A stretch of 49,553 nucleotides of DNA from Actinomycetota bacterium. GTDB lineage: Bacteria; Actinomycetota; Acidimicrobiia; Actinomarinales; Actinomarinaceae. Numbering within the stretch: the first letter of the stretch is position 1; the number at the start of each line of letters is the position of its first letter. The notes beneath the pieces are model-generated. The model had not been told where the DNA came from. It ran no database searches and saw nothing but the letters and a program-made list of their open reading frames with translations. The stretch is taken from positions 1-49,553 of the forward strand of contig JAAZZH010000002.1 of the NCBI GenBank assembly GCA_014239265.1, written 5' to 3'. Below, piece after piece: positions 40,096 to 49,362 of this stretch. The position numbers and the translations under genes are program-made.

Positions 40096-40641
40096 CTAAA
40101 AAGAGTTTAATAAAGGAATTAAATCAGACCATTCTTTAATGCTGTAAGTGCCTTCAGAATGAGAATTATATGGCCTCTCAAATCTTATAATTTTCTTCTC
40201 TGGCACTTTTTTAAGAAAATTTTCTAATTGATATGGAGCATCATCAAGATATGCTTCACAATCTATTGTCCATTTGTCTTCAATAAAATGAACTTCCTTT
40301 GTTGGAATTTTATTCTCACCAAGCCAAATGAGCGTGTCGTGAATAGACCACCATGGTTTAGATGAAATGATGACTATTTCGTGACCCATCTTTGAGAGCT
40401 CTACTAGGGTCTCCTGTGAATTTTCATATAATTCTAAATGCCTAAATATCGATGAGCCATTTATATCCATAGCCCAATTCCAAAAATCTAAATCTTTTTC
40501 AAAGTGAGTAAGAGGTTTAGAGAGACCCCAATCAGTTATTTCTTCCTCTGAAATCTCTTTTCCAAAGTCTAAAGCATATTGAGTAGTCCAGCCTTTTGTA
40601 AAATCTGCGACTACGCCATCCAAATCTACACCAATTCTCAT
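40096..40641 (-). CDS. 5'(3')-deoxyribonucleotidase-like HAD protein
   Basis: A 181-residue HAD hydrolase with nucleophile motif MRIGVDLDGVVADF at the very N-terminus, VIISSKPWWSIHDT (motif II region), Lys in HFIEDKWTIDCEAYLDDAP (motif III/IV). It resembles NT5C-type nucleotidases. I start it at 40641 because TAAACT lies 7 nt upstream and the catalytic Asp then sits near the N-terminus, as is usual. Together with dgt it suggests nucleotide-pool control. Confidence 0.82.
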   Translation of the reverse strand: MRIGVDLDGVVADFTKGWTTQYALDFGKEISEEEITDWGLSKPLTHFEKDLDFWNWAMDINGSSIFRHLELYENSQETLVELSKMGHEIVIISSKPWWSIHDTLIWLGENKIPTKEVHFIEDKWTIDCEAYLDDAPYQLENFLKKVPEKKIIRFERPYNSHSEGTYSIKEWSDLIPLLNSF

Positions 40642-40648
40642 TTGACTA

Positions 40649-40654
40649 AGTTTA
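40649..40654 (-). promoter_or_regulatory. -10 box for the nucleotidase gene
   Basis: TAAACT on the minus strand, 7 nt before ATG 40641. It supports this start over the ATG 51 nt upstream. Confidence 0.45.
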
Positions 40655-40700
40655 ATTCTTTGGTGCATTATAGAAGAGAAATCTATTACCATTTAATAAT

Positions 40701-42236
40701 ATGCAACAAGCACTGTACAGAAAATATAGACCAGAGAAACTTAGCCAACTAGTAGGTCAAGAAGAAGCTGTCTCTTTAATAACTCAACAAATTAAAAAAG
40801 ATAATTTAGGACATGCCTATTTGTTTTCAGGTCCCCGCGGTGTTGGTAAGACATCTTTAGCAAGGATTATTGCAACTCAACTTGGATGCGATCCAATTTT
40901 TGACATTACTGAAATTGATGCAGCTTCAAACAATAAAGTTGATGATATAAGAGATATGAATGAGAGTGTGAACTTTATTGCTAGTAGTCCTGGACAAAAA
41001 AGAGTGTATATTTTAGATGAAGTGCATATGCTTTCAAATGCAGCATCCAACGCTTTTCTCAAAACACTAGAAGAGCCCCCAGAACACATTATCTTTATTC
41101 TGGCTACAACAGAACCTGAAAGGGTACTTGAAACCGTGAAGAGCAGAACAACACATATTGTATTTAAGAAAATATCGGAAGAAGATATTGTTAAAACGAT
41201 TCAGGAGATCGGGAAAAAAGAAAAGATGATACTTGAGTTAGATGTGTTAAAAATCATCGCTACATTTTCTGATGGATCATTAAGAGATGGAATAAATCTT
41301 TTCGAGCAAACTTATAACACTTTTGGAAAAAAAACAACTGTTGATGATTTATATGGAATACTTGGAAAACTCAGCACAAAAGAATTCGAAACAATCATTA
41401 ACTCAATTGAAACTCAAGATACAGCCGCAGTTCTTAGAGTGATAAGGGATGCTTATAAAAAAGGACTTCAGCCAAGTGACGTAATGGAGTCCATTTCAGA
41501 ATTCTTCAGAAATATGTTTTATCTAAAATATCTTCCCAATGATGAAAAATTAGATAACCTAACTCCAAATATAAAAACTTTATTGGAAACTGCTGATAAG
41601 AAAGTAAATGCAAAACAATTAATCAGAATTCTTGACTTAATTGACGACCTAAATCAAAATCTTTCTAACAGCACATCACAACATCTCAAACTTGAGTTAT
41701 TTTTAATGAAAGTTATTAAACCTGAACTAGGATCAGATGTAAAAACTATCGGCTACAGAATAGACCTTCTCGAAGGAAAGCTATCAAACAATGAAGTTAT
41801 GCCAAAAAAAATGAATTCTCCCCAAGTAGAAAAAAAAGATACTCCATCTGAAATTAGTATTCCAAAAAATATCAGTAAAAAAAATTCAACACCTAAAAAA
41901 GAATCACTTGGGAATTTTGATGTTTTCTGGCCAAAAATTCTTGAAGAAATGAAACACGTGTTAACTCCAAGAAAATATTCCTACTTAACAGCAGTTAGAG
42001 CAGAAGTTGAAGAAGGGGATGTTATTAATTTAATTGTTGATAAAGAAAATGAATTTTTGTTTGAAGAATTAAAGAAATCTGAAGAAATTATTGATTTACT
42101 TAAATCTATAACTGCCAAAATGATGGGTTTAGAGATTATAGTTAAAGTTACTCTCAGCTTGGACACAAAGAAAAACAATCATGAAAAAGGTTTAAGCGTT
42201 GCACAGGAAATTTTTGACGTAGAGGATCTAACTTAA
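40701..42236 (+). CDS. dnaX: DNA polymerase III gamma/tau subunit, zinc module deleted
   Basis: A 511-residue clamp-loader ATPase: YRKYRPEKLSQLVGQ, Walker A GPRGVGKTS, EIDAASNNKVDDIR, Walker B VYILDEVHML, sensor LATTEPERVLETVKSRT, collar domain and a tau-type C-terminal domain (about 405-500). The zinc-binding loop between the helix after Walker A and EIDAAS, where E. coli has four Cys, is shortened by about 20 residues; only one Cys (Cys63) remains. It is translated just upstream of a convergent small gene. Confidence 0.93.
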   Translation: MQQALYRKYRPEKLSQLVGQEEAVSLITQQIKKDNLGHAYLFSGPRGVGKTSLARIIATQLGCDPIFDITEIDAASNNKVDDIRDMNESVNFIASSPGQKRVYILDEVHMLSNAASNAFLKTLEEPPEHIIFILATTEPERVLETVKSRTTHIVFKKISEEDIVKTIQEIGKKEKMILELDVLKIIATFSDGSLRDGINLFEQTYNTFGKKTTVDDLYGILGKLSTKEFETIINSIETQDTAAVLRVIRDAYKKGLQPSDVMESISEFFRNMFYLKYLPNDEKLDNLTPNIKTLLETADKKVNAKQLIRILDLIDDLNQNLSNSTSQHLKLELFLMKVIKPELGSDVKTIGYRIDLLEGKLSNNEVMPKKMNSPQVEKKDTPSEISIPKNISKKNSTPKKESLGNFDVFWPKILEEMKHVLTPRKYSYLTAVRAEVEEGDVINLIVDKENEFLFEELKKSEEIIDLLKSITAKMMGLEIIVKVTLSLDTKKNNHEKGLSVAQEIFDVEDLT

Positions 42237-42574
42237 GTTTCTTTAAGATTCAATTCACTAAGTGCCACTGTAATTCTTCTTGAGCCCTGGTTTTGAGCAC
42301 TTTTACACAATTCTATAAAACTTCTTAATTCACCGGTTCTAAATTTTTTAAGATCATCACCCGTTGCAATTGAACCACTTCTTTCTCTTTCAAGAAGTTT
42401 TATCTCTATTTCTTTAGCTCTTGCTAAGTACGTACTACTTACTTCAAATAATGTGTCTATACCATCTGAAATCGGTGGATTGATATGGCCCATTAGCACA
42501 TCAATATATTCGTTAATTTCTTCGTGTAGAGAATCAACACTTGATAAACCTTTTTTCAGTGGAAATTTTTGCAT
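42233..42574 (-). CDS. Small helical protein of unknown function
   Basis: A 113-residue soluble protein, all-helical by appearance (SSVDSLHEEINEYIDVL, LKKFRTGELRSFIELCKSA). Its start overlaps the murJ stop by 1 nt (TAATG), so it is translated with murJ; its end overlaps dnaX by 4 nt. No family recognised. Confidence 0.6.
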   Translation of the reverse strand: MQKFPLKKGLSSVDSLHEEINEYIDVLMGHINPPISDGIDTLFEVSSTYLARAKEIEIKLLERERSGSIATGDDLKKFRTGELRSFIELCKSAQNQGSRRITVALSELNLKET

Positions 42575-44070
42575 TAACGAGTCCTTTTCAGATTAATATA
42601 TTTCATTTTAACGACAAGGAGAGACATCAATATAAGTAAAAAGATAAAAAATGTATCAAATATAAGCTCAAAAAATGGACCACCAGAGTAAAACCCAAAA
42701 TTGATAATTAAAAAATATCCCATTAAGCCCACTAAAAATATTTTTAAGAAGTCTAATAATAGATTTCTATCAATAAGTCGATCATTTTTAATTTTAAGGA
42801 AAAAAGACAAGATTAAAGTATTTACCCAAAGTGATGAAATAATGATTACTGCATAACTTTCCCCTGATGGATTGCTAAGTATTTTTAAAATAAGAATTGT
42901 AACAAGGGTAATTATTGTTCCAACCCAAACAGGGAACCAGTAATTTTTTTGCACGTAGTAAGCTCTAGTGATAATTTGATTTAGAGACCATGGGATTAGT
43001 CCAAAGGCAACAACCATAAAAATTGATGATACTCTATTTGTATCTTCAGCAGAAAATAATCCGCGCTGATAAATAATCTCGATAATGTTTTCTGAGTTCG
43101 TTAAAAAAATGATTAAAACACCGGTATTAATTAGAGCTAAAGCTGATAACTGTTTCTTTATTAGCAACTTGAACTCATCTAATTTATTGTCTACAAATAA
43201 TTTTGATAAAGTAGGATAGCTAGCTACTCCAACAGCCTGTGCAATTACTCCTACAGGAATTAATGCCACTCTTCTTGCATATCTAAAAGATGCTATTGAT
43301 CCCGTTGACAAGAGTGATCCAAAATATCTGAATAACTGTTCATCTACTACTGCAATGGACTGCCCAACGATTAATGGAAAAGAAATTTTTATGTACTGTG
43401 TAACATGCTCAATCTTTGGCCTTAAGGCCTTGAGGATAAGACCATTATTTTTTGCGCCCAATATTTGAAGAAAAAGATGTCCAATGACTGAACCAACTAG
43501 GCCTCCAATAGCAAATCCATAAACTGTTGATTCAGGGGAGGTCGAGTAAAACCAACCAAACAAAATGATTGAAAGGTTGTAAATAACTGGAGCTAGTGCT
43601 GCATACTTAAAATCATTTTTAAAATATTGGAATGACATTAAAATTGCACCGATAAAGAAAAAAGCCTGGCTAAAAACTATAGGTGTAAATAGTTTTATAA
43701 ATAAATCTGGATTCTCAACATTCAACAAGCTTACAATTTGATATCTAAATAAGAAGAAAAGAAAAGAAATCGCAATAAATATCAATGATAATCCATAAAG
43801 AAGTGAGACAAAGTAATCGTTAAGCTCAGATTCTTTATTTTTTGAGAGGTCACTGAGAATAGGTATTAAGGTAATGGCAAGATACCCACCTGCTGATAAA
43901 TAAAATAAGAAATCAGGAATTATAAAAGCTAAATCTAAAGTATCTGAAGCACTGGTAACACCCGTCCACTGAGCAAGAAGAATTTCTCTAAAGAAACCTA
44001 GAATACGACTCATTAAATAAGAAACTGTTATTAACGAAATTGAACCAAGGAGTTTTTTAGAGTTGTCCAT
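42574..44070 (-). CDS. murJ: Lipid II flippase MurJ
   Basis: A 498-residue MviN/MurJ protein with 13-14 TM helices: SRILGFFREILLAQWTG at the N-terminus, PILSDLSKN, FRYARRVALIPVGVIAQAVGVASYPTLS and IIYQRGLFSAEDT. It flips lipid II for peptidoglycan synthesis. No C-terminal pseudokinase domain of the mycobacterial kind is present. It overlaps the upstream PHP gene by 14 nt. Confidence 0.92.
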   Translation of the reverse strand: MDNSKKLLGSISLITVSYLMSRILGFFREILLAQWTGVTSASDTLDLAFIIPDFLFYLSAGGYLAITLIPILSDLSKNKESELNDYFVSLLYGLSLIFIAISFLFFLFRYQIVSLLNVENPDLFIKLFTPIVFSQAFFFIGAILMSFQYFKNDFKYAALAPVIYNLSIILFGWFYSTSPESTVYGFAIGGLVGSVIGHLFLQILGAKNNGLILKALRPKIEHVTQYIKISFPLIVGQSIAVVDEQLFRYFGSLLSTGSIASFRYARRVALIPVGVIAQAVGVASYPTLSKLFVDNKLDEFKLLIKKQLSALALINTGVLIIFLTNSENIIEIIYQRGLFSAEDTNRVSSIFMVVAFGLIPWSLNQIITRAYYVQKNYWFPVWVGTIITLVTILILKILSNPSGESYAVIIISSLWVNTLILSFFLKIKNDRLIDRNLLLDFLKIFLVGLMGYFLIINFGFYSGGPFFELIFDTFFIFLLILMSLLVVKMKYINLKRTR

Positions 44071-44935
44071 GTTTTTCCTTCATGTCATTTAAAAATTTAT
44101 AAGGGACTTTAATTGGAGTGTTTTCATATCCATATCCCAAATTAATATTTGGTTTTATATCACCATGATAATCTGAGCCACCACATTCAAGTAGATTTAG
44201 TTTTTTTGCAACTTCAGAAATTTGATTAGTAACATTTTTGCTATAACTCGAGTAAGTCGCTTCTAAACCATTAATTCCAAACTCAGACAACTCTTTAACA
44301 AGTTCAAAAAAAGAGTCATTTATCCAGTTTTCTTTTTTTGAATACTTATCATTGCTCATCAATGTATGTGGATGAGCTAAAAATACTAAACATTTTGATT
44401 CCTGAGCAAGGTTAATTATTTTTTCAATATTAGGTTGATGAGTTCGTGAATCTCCAATTTTTCCATTACCTAGATATTTTATAAAGGCCTCATTTATTGA
44501 ACTAACATACCCTTTATCTTTTAGAATACTCGCGATATGAGGTCGTCCCGGAACTTGTGTTTTGAAGTTACTCAATTCAGATTTATTAATATTAAGACCT
44601 TCATTTTGTAAGTTCTCAATAATTTCATAGTTTCTAATATTTTTTAATATTCTTATTTCTTCCAAAAAACTATTTATAGGAGTTTTCTCTTCAACAAAAT
44701 ATAAGAGTAAGTGTATTCCAGCATAGGGATTAGATTTTTCTAATTTTTCCCAAGAAACGCTGACTTCGACTCCTTTAATGATTTCTATATTTTCACTTGT
44801 AGGCACATTAGTAAGGTATTCATGATCTGTTATGGAGATAGCCTCAAGCTGTATCTCAATAGCTTTTTCGATGATACTTTCAGGACTATCCGTCCCATCA
44901 GAGTTCTCTGAATGTAAATGTAAGTCAATACTCAT
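44057..44935 (-). CDS. PHP-domain phosphoesterase
   Basis: A 292-residue PHP metal-dependent hydrolase: DLHLHSENSDGTDSPESII at the N-terminus (two His), ISITDHEYL, GVEVSV, RPHIASIL, LAHPHTL and the late GSDYHGD. It resembles RNase AM / 3',5'-nucleotide phosphatase proteins. First gene of a leftward unit with murJ; divergent from lysC. Confidence 0.87.
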   Translation of the reverse strand: MSIDLHLHSENSDGTDSPESIIEKAIEIQLEAISITDHEYLTNVPTSENIEIIKGVEVSVSWEKLEKSNPYAGIHLLLYFVEEKTPINSFLEEIRILKNIRNYEIIENLQNEGLNINKSELSNFKTQVPGRPHIASILKDKGYVSSINEAFIKYLGNGKIGDSRTHQPNIEKIINLAQESKCLVFLAHPHTLMSNDKYSKKENWINDSFFELVKELSEFGINGLEATYSSYSKNVTNQISEVAKKLNLLECGGSDYHGDIKPNINLGYGYENTPIKVPYKFLNDMKEKHGQL

Positions 44936-44979
44936 TACAAACTAGAGTACTAGGTCTGTTATATCTTCAAATAGTTCAT

Positions 44980-44985
44980 TAGAAT
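44980..44985 (+). promoter_or_regulatory. -10 box for lysC
   Basis: TAGAAT, 7 nt before ATG 44993. It selects 44993 over the ATG at 44984, which lies partly inside the box. Confidence 0.5.
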
Positions 44986-44992
44986 GTTTCCA

Positions 44993-46201
44993 ATGAGTTT
45001 AATAGTTCAAAAGTATGGTGGAACAAGTGTAGCGAATCCCGATTCGCTTAAAATAGTTGCAGAAAAAATAATTAGTGCGAAAAAAGAGGGTAAACAAGTT
45101 GTAGTAGTAGTTTCTGCAATGGGTTCTAGTACAGATGAATTAATAGCCCTAGCTAATGAACTTTCTGAGACCCCTTCACCTCGTGAGATGGATATGCTAC
45201 TTTCTGCTGGGGAAAGAATAACCATGTCACTTCTTGCAATGCATTTAAACAGTCTTGGTTATGATTCCTACTCTCTAACGGGTTCTCAAGCTGGAATTAT
45301 TACAACTTCACGACACGGAAGAGCTGAAATAGAAAAAATTTCAGGTGAAAGAGTAAAAGAAGGTTTAGAAAAAGGAAGTATCGTTATCGTTGCTGGATTT
45401 CAGGGATTTAATCCAGACACTAGAGAGATAACAACCTTAGGTAGAGGGGGTTCTGATGCAACCGCAGTTGCTTTAGCAGCTTCCCTAGGGGCTGAAAAAT
45501 GTGAGATATATACAGACGTTGAGGGAGTATTTTCTGCGGACCCAAGAATTACTGATAAAGCAAAGCTATTAAAAGAAATAACTTATGATGAAATGCTTGA
45601 GATGGCTTCAACTGGTGCAAGAGTCTTAATGGCAAGGTCAGTTGAATTCGGCAGAAGGTATAATGTACCTATAATCGTGAGACCAACTTTTAGCGATGGT
45701 ATGGGAACAACAGTTAAGGAACAAGTAATGGAACAGGCAATTGTTAGTGGAGTAACCCACAACGACAAGGAAATAAAATTTACACTATTTGGTGTTCCCG
45801 ATCAACCAGGTATTGCAGGAAGTGTTTTTGGTCACCTTTCCGATAAAGGTGTAAATGTCGACATGATTGTTCAAAATGTTTCTAAAGATTCAAAAACTGA
45901 TATCAGCTTTACTGCCCCAGAGGAACAAAAAGACGAGGTTATGGAAATACTTCTACACCTTACTCAAGACCTAAAGGCTGAAGGTTCTGATAAAGATGAA
46001 AATATAGCAAGAGTTTCAATTATTGGTGCTGGTATGAAATCCGAATCTGGTGTGGCATCAAAAATGTTTAAGACACTAGGATCTAATGAAATAAATATAG
46101 GAATGATTTCGACTTCTCCAATAAGAATATCATGTGTAATTTCAAAAAATGATATGCAAAAAGCTATTGAAGTTCTGCATGATGAATTTATCATTGATTA
46201 A
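44993..46201 (+). CDS. lysC: Aspartate kinase
   Basis: A 402-residue aspartokinase, first step from aspartate to lysine, threonine, methionine and diaminopimelate. N-terminus MSLIVQKYGGTSV, FQGFNPDTREITTLGRGGSD, EIYTDVEGVFSADPR; two ACT domains at the C-terminus (from about 265 and 345) for feedback control. The start at 44993 fits the usual MxLVVQKYGGTSV form. The next gene asd begins immediately after the stop. Confidence 0.94.
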   Translation: MSLIVQKYGGTSVANPDSLKIVAEKIISAKKEGKQVVVVVSAMGSSTDELIALANELSETPSPREMDMLLSAGERITMSLLAMHLNSLGYDSYSLTGSQAGIITTSRHGRAEIEKISGERVKEGLEKGSIVIVAGFQGFNPDTREITTLGRGGSDATAVALAASLGAEKCEIYTDVEGVFSADPRITDKAKLLKEITYDEMLEMASTGARVLMARSVEFGRRYNVPIIVRPTFSDGMGTTVKEQVMEQAIVSGVTHNDKEIKFTLFGVPDQPGIAGSVFGHLSDKGVNVDMIVQNVSKDSKTDISFTAPEEQKDEVMEILLHLTQDLKAEGSDKDENIARVSIIGAGMKSESGVASKMFKTLGSNEINIGMISTSPIRISCVISKNDMQKAIEVLHDEFIID

Positions 46202-47188
46202 ATGAAAATAGCAATTGTAGGTGCAACTGGATTAGTTGGTAGAAATATTATTAAACAGTGTGAAAGACTTCTCCCTCAAGATGCAGAGTTCCACTTATTT
46301 GCTTCAAGTAAATCTGCAGGAGGAAAACTTACAGTTAACAATGAAGATTTAGTAATCAAAGAATTAAATTCTGAGAATATTGAAAAATATGACATCGCTT
46401 TATTTTCTGCTGGTGGAGAAAGATCTAAAACTTTTGCTGAAAATTTTACGTCCCAAGGAAGTTATGTAATCGATAATTCTTCTGCATTTCGCCTACACGA
46501 AGAAGTACCACTTGTAGTTTATGGAATAAACCAAAATGAAATTACTTCAACTACCAAATTAATTGCTAACCCAAACTGCACAACAATGGGACTAGTGATG
46601 GCTTTAAAACCCCTTCATGATAAGTTTAATTTGGTCAGCATGACGCCCGTTGCCTATCAAGCTGTATCTGGTTCAGGTTCTGAAGCCGTAAGTTCTTTAA
46701 AAAAAGAAGAATCTTTAGATGCTAAATCTTTAGCAGAATATAAAGATGGGTACTATACAAGGCCAATAGCAAGAAACGTTATTCCTCTGGCTGGGAACCT
46801 ATTAGACAACGGATATTCTGATGAAGAGATGAAATTTGTTCATGAGTCAAAAAAAATATTAGGCATACCGGAACTAGTTGTTGAGCCATCAAATGCACGA
46901 GTAGGTGTTCTAACTGGTCACGGAGTTTTTTGTTCAGCAGTCTTTGAAAATGAAATTAATACAGATGAAGCAATACAAGAATTGAATAACTTTGAAGGAG
47001 TACAGTATTGGTCGGAAACACTCGCAACACCTTTAGATGCTGAAAACAAGTATGATGTTCTAGTGTCAAGATTAAGAATGGGATTGTCTAGTTCAAAGAT
47101 TATAAATTTTTGGTGTGTTTCAGATAATTTATTAAAAGGGGCAGCACTAAATGCTGTTCAAATAGCTAAGCATCTGGTTCAAAAATGA
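46202..47188 (+). CDS. asd: Aspartate-semialdehyde dehydrogenase
   Basis: A 328-residue enzyme, second step of the aspartate pathway. NADP motif GATGLVGRNI (7-16), SAGGERSK, catalytic Cys126 in ANPNCTTMG, AYQAVSGSGSEAV, and His in RVGVLTGHGVF. It directly follows lysC, so the two form an operon; the acyltransferase gene overlaps its end by 4 nt. Confidence 0.94.
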   Translation: MKIAIVGATGLVGRNIIKQCERLLPQDAEFHLFASSKSAGGKLTVNNEDLVIKELNSENIEKYDIALFSAGGERSKTFAENFTSQGSYVIDNSSAFRLHEEVPLVVYGINQNEITSTTKLIANPNCTTMGLVMALKPLHDKFNLVSMTPVAYQAVSGSGSEAVSSLKKEESLDAKSLAEYKDGYYTRPIARNVIPLAGNLLDNGYSDEEMKFVHESKKILGIPELVVEPSNARVGVLTGHGVFCSAVFENEINTDEAIQELNNFEGVQYWSETLATPLDAENKYDVLVSRLRMGLSSSKIINFWCVSDNLLKGAALNAVQIAKHLVQK

Positions 47189-47847
47189 ATCCACTTCCTA
47201 GTAATGTAATTGAAAAAAAGAGAAGAATCCTGGGCCCAACAGGAAGATATATACTTAAAATCTCAAATTGGGATGTAAATGGTGAAATACCTAATTACAA
47301 AAAGATGGTTTTAGTTGGCGTACCCCACACAGCGATGAGAGATGCCTGGTATGGGCTGCTTACAGTTCTAGCGTTAGATTTAAAAGTTAACTTTTTTGGT
47401 GCAAAGTGGGTCTTCACACGATTACCAAGTCCAATTACTTTTTCAAAAAACCTTGATCGTCTAGGAATACCATGGCCATTAGGTTGGCTTCAGAAAAGAA
47501 TGTTGGTTAGGTTAGGAGGAATACCAGTTTATAGAACCGAAGCCAAAGGCCATATTACGAGTGCTATAGAAGAATTTTCTAAATTAGAAAATTTTGTTTT
47601 AGTTTTGACTCCTGAGGGAGGCACCTATGCGGTTTCTCAATTTAGGAGCGGTTTTTACTATATTGCAAAAGATATGAATATTCCATATGTTCCTATCGAA
47701 ATCGATTTTAAAAACAGATCATTCAACATTCAAGAGCCACATTTTGTTGTAGGAACATTTGAAGAGGAATCTTTAAAACTAGAAAAACTCTTTGAAGGAG
47801 TTGAGGGGGCTACAAGAACTTTTACAATGCTAAAAGAAAAGGAATAA
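47185..47847 (+). CDS. PlsC-like acyltransferase family protein
   Basis: A 220-residue protein with acyltransferase motifs: H(x4)D as PHTAMRD, GIPWPLGWLQKRMLVRLGGI, an EGT-like block as LTPEGGTYAVSQFRSG and PYVPIEIDF. It resembles small 1-acylglycerol-3-phosphate acyltransferase-like proteins. No signal peptide. Coupled to asd by a 4-nt overlap. The substrate is uncertain. Confidence 0.8.
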   Translation: MNPLPSNVIEKKRRILGPTGRYILKISNWDVNGEIPNYKKMVLVGVPHTAMRDAWYGLLTVLALDLKVNFFGAKWVFTRLPSPITFSKNLDRLGIPWPLGWLQKRMLVRLGGIPVYRTEAKGHITSAIEEFSKLENFVLVLTPEGGTYAVSQFRSGFYYIAKDMNIPYVPIEIDFKNRSFNIQEPHFVVGTFEEESLKLEKLFEGVEGATRTFTMLKEKE

Positions 47848-48538
47848 ACAAACTAAGCATGTAGTTCCCCACAGGAATTTTTTTTAAGCCTAACAAATTG
47901 ATTCCAACTCCAATTAAAAGAATTCCTCCTATACCTGCAATTGAGTCTGAGATGATTTGATCAATATTTGAATTTACAATGAAGGCACAAAGAGTGAAGA
48001 ATCCTTGATAAATCAATATTGAAATCCCGGAATAGACTGCACCCTTACCCCCACTAGAAGTTATAAAAATAATTAAAAAACAATCTAAAACAGTCTTAAT
48101 TAAAAGTAGTTCCAAATTAGATTCAACTACATCGAAGAAAGGGCCAATTATTGCTAGGGGACCAGTGATCACTATCAGAGTTGTGGATATGTAGCTGTCA
48201 ATGAATTTACTTTGATCTAATTGAGAATCTTCAAACTTGTTATAGAGATAGTCGCCAAATTTTTTAATTTGATTTTCAATTTGCAGATAGTTTCCTATTA
48301 ATGCCCCAATAATTACAGCAAAAATGGTAAATATAAAACCAGATACCTCAAAATTTAGTAATCGAACATAATCAGGACTTTTAAGTGATTCCCTTAAACC
48401 TAAAGCTAAAACTAACAATCCAAGGGGAAGTAAGTTTTCTTCAAAATTTTTAATGCTCTTTTTAAAAAATAACCTTGATAAAAGACCAATGACAAGTACA
48501 CCGACACCGTTTATTAATGTACCAATTCCTGGAAACAT
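47822..48538 (-). CDS. DUF554 membrane protein
   Basis: A 238-residue protein with about seven TM helices: GTLINGVGVLVIGLLS, LPLGLLVLALGLRESL, IIGALIGNYLQIE, TSSGGKGAVYSGISILIYQG and GVGINLLGLKKIPVGNYM, the order seen in YqgA/YdfK (DUF554). Transport or channel role unknown. The start overlaps the dcd stop by 1 nt, so it is coupled to dcd. Confidence 0.88.
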   Translation of the reverse strand: MFPGIGTLINGVGVLVIGLLSRLFFKKSIKNFEENLLPLGLLVLALGLRESLKSPDYVRLLNFEVSGFIFTIFAVIIGALIGNYLQIENQIKKFGDYLYNKFEDSQLDQSKFIDSYISTTLIVITGPLAIIGPFFDVVESNLELLLIKTVLDCFLIIFITSSGGKGAVYSGISILIYQGFFTLCAFIVNSNIDQIISDSIAGIGGILLIGVGINLLGLKKIPVGNYMLSLFIPFLLAL

Positions 48539-49101
48539 TATTCTTTAAAGTCGGTATGACTTCTACTTGGAGTTGGACCTTCTTGCCCCTGATACTTACT
48601 TCCATATGCTTCAGACCCGTATGTTGCCTCTGATGGTGAATTTAGGTAATAGAAAGAGATTTGTCCAATTTTCATTTCTGGGTAGATCATTATCGGTAAA
48701 TTGGCTACATTAGACAGCTCTAATGTTAAATAACCCGAGAATCCAGGATCTACAAAACCTGCCGTAGAATGGATAAGTAACCCTATCCTACCAAGTGAAG
48801 ATTTCCCCTCTAATCTTGCTACAACCTTGTTAGACAAAGAGACTTTCTCAAAAGTCGTACCTAGAACGAATTCACCAGGGTGTAATATAAATGGCTCAGC
48901 TTCTGAAGCAGTTACTAAGCTAGTAAGATCTTGCTGTTCGGCTTTAGGATCAATATGACTATATTTGTGGTTTTCAAAAACTCTAAAATCAGCACCAACT
49001 TTTAAATCTATACTAGATGGCTGTATATAGCTTTCTTCTAACGGATCAATTTGTATAAGTTTTTCTTCTAAAGCTTTTTTTATATCTACATCTGAAAGCA
49101 T
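48538..49101 (-). CDS. dcd: dCTP deaminase (possibly bifunctional dCTP deaminase/dUTPase)
   Basis: A 187-residue enzyme: [50 protein letters not shown] (catalytic Glu region follows in LTLELSN) and the C-terminal [13 protein letters not shown]. The text is close to the actinobacterial dcd:dut form, which turns dCTP directly into dUMP. The bifunctional reading is inferred from similarity. AGAGGAAG precedes the ATG. Confidence 0.92.
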   Translation of the reverse strand: MLSDVDIKKALEEKLIQIDPLEESYIQPSSIDLKVGADFRVFENHKYSHIDPKAEQQDLTSLVTASEAEPFILHPGEFVLGTTFEKVSLSNKVVARLEGKSSLGRIGLLIHSTAGFVDPGFSGYLTLELSNVANLPIMIYPEMKIGQISFYYLNSPSEATYGSEAYGSKYQGQEGPTPSRSHTDFKE

Positions 49102-49145
49102 ACTTCCTCTTTTCCTTGAATATACTAACTTACTTTTCGATTTTA

Positions 49146-49346
49146 TTAATTATTTACAATAGATGCAACAGTCCATAAAGTTATAAATAGTCCGATGATT
49201 CCAAGAAAAAGTGTGCGAGGTGCGTAGAACTCTTCCTTTCTGGAATTTCTACTAAAGTATGCAAATAGACTTCCTGCGAACATTGCTCCACCAAAACCAA
49301 GCAGAAGTAGATTTATTGTTAAATCAAGTGCAAAAGGGTCATTCAT
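49146..49346 (-). CDS. Small membrane protein, 66 aa
   Basis: Two hydrophobic segments ([20 protein letters not shown] and [19 protein letters not shown]) around a charged loop [12 protein letters not shown]. It is divergent from the next gene with only 16 bp between start codons. No family recognised. Confidence 0.6.
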   Translation of the reverse strand: MNDPFALDLTINLLLLGFGGAMFAGSLFAYFSRNSRKEEFYAPRTLFLGIIGLFITLWTVASIVNN

Positions 49347-49350
49347 ATCT

Positions 49351-49357
49351 TATATTA
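49351..49357. promoter_or_regulatory. Overlapping divergent -10 boxes
   Basis: Rightward TATATT (49351-49356) with 6 nt to ATG 49363. Leftward TAATAT (49352-49357) with 5 nt to ATG 49346. The two boxes overlap almost fully. Confidence 0.4.
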
Positions 49358-49362
49358 TGATA

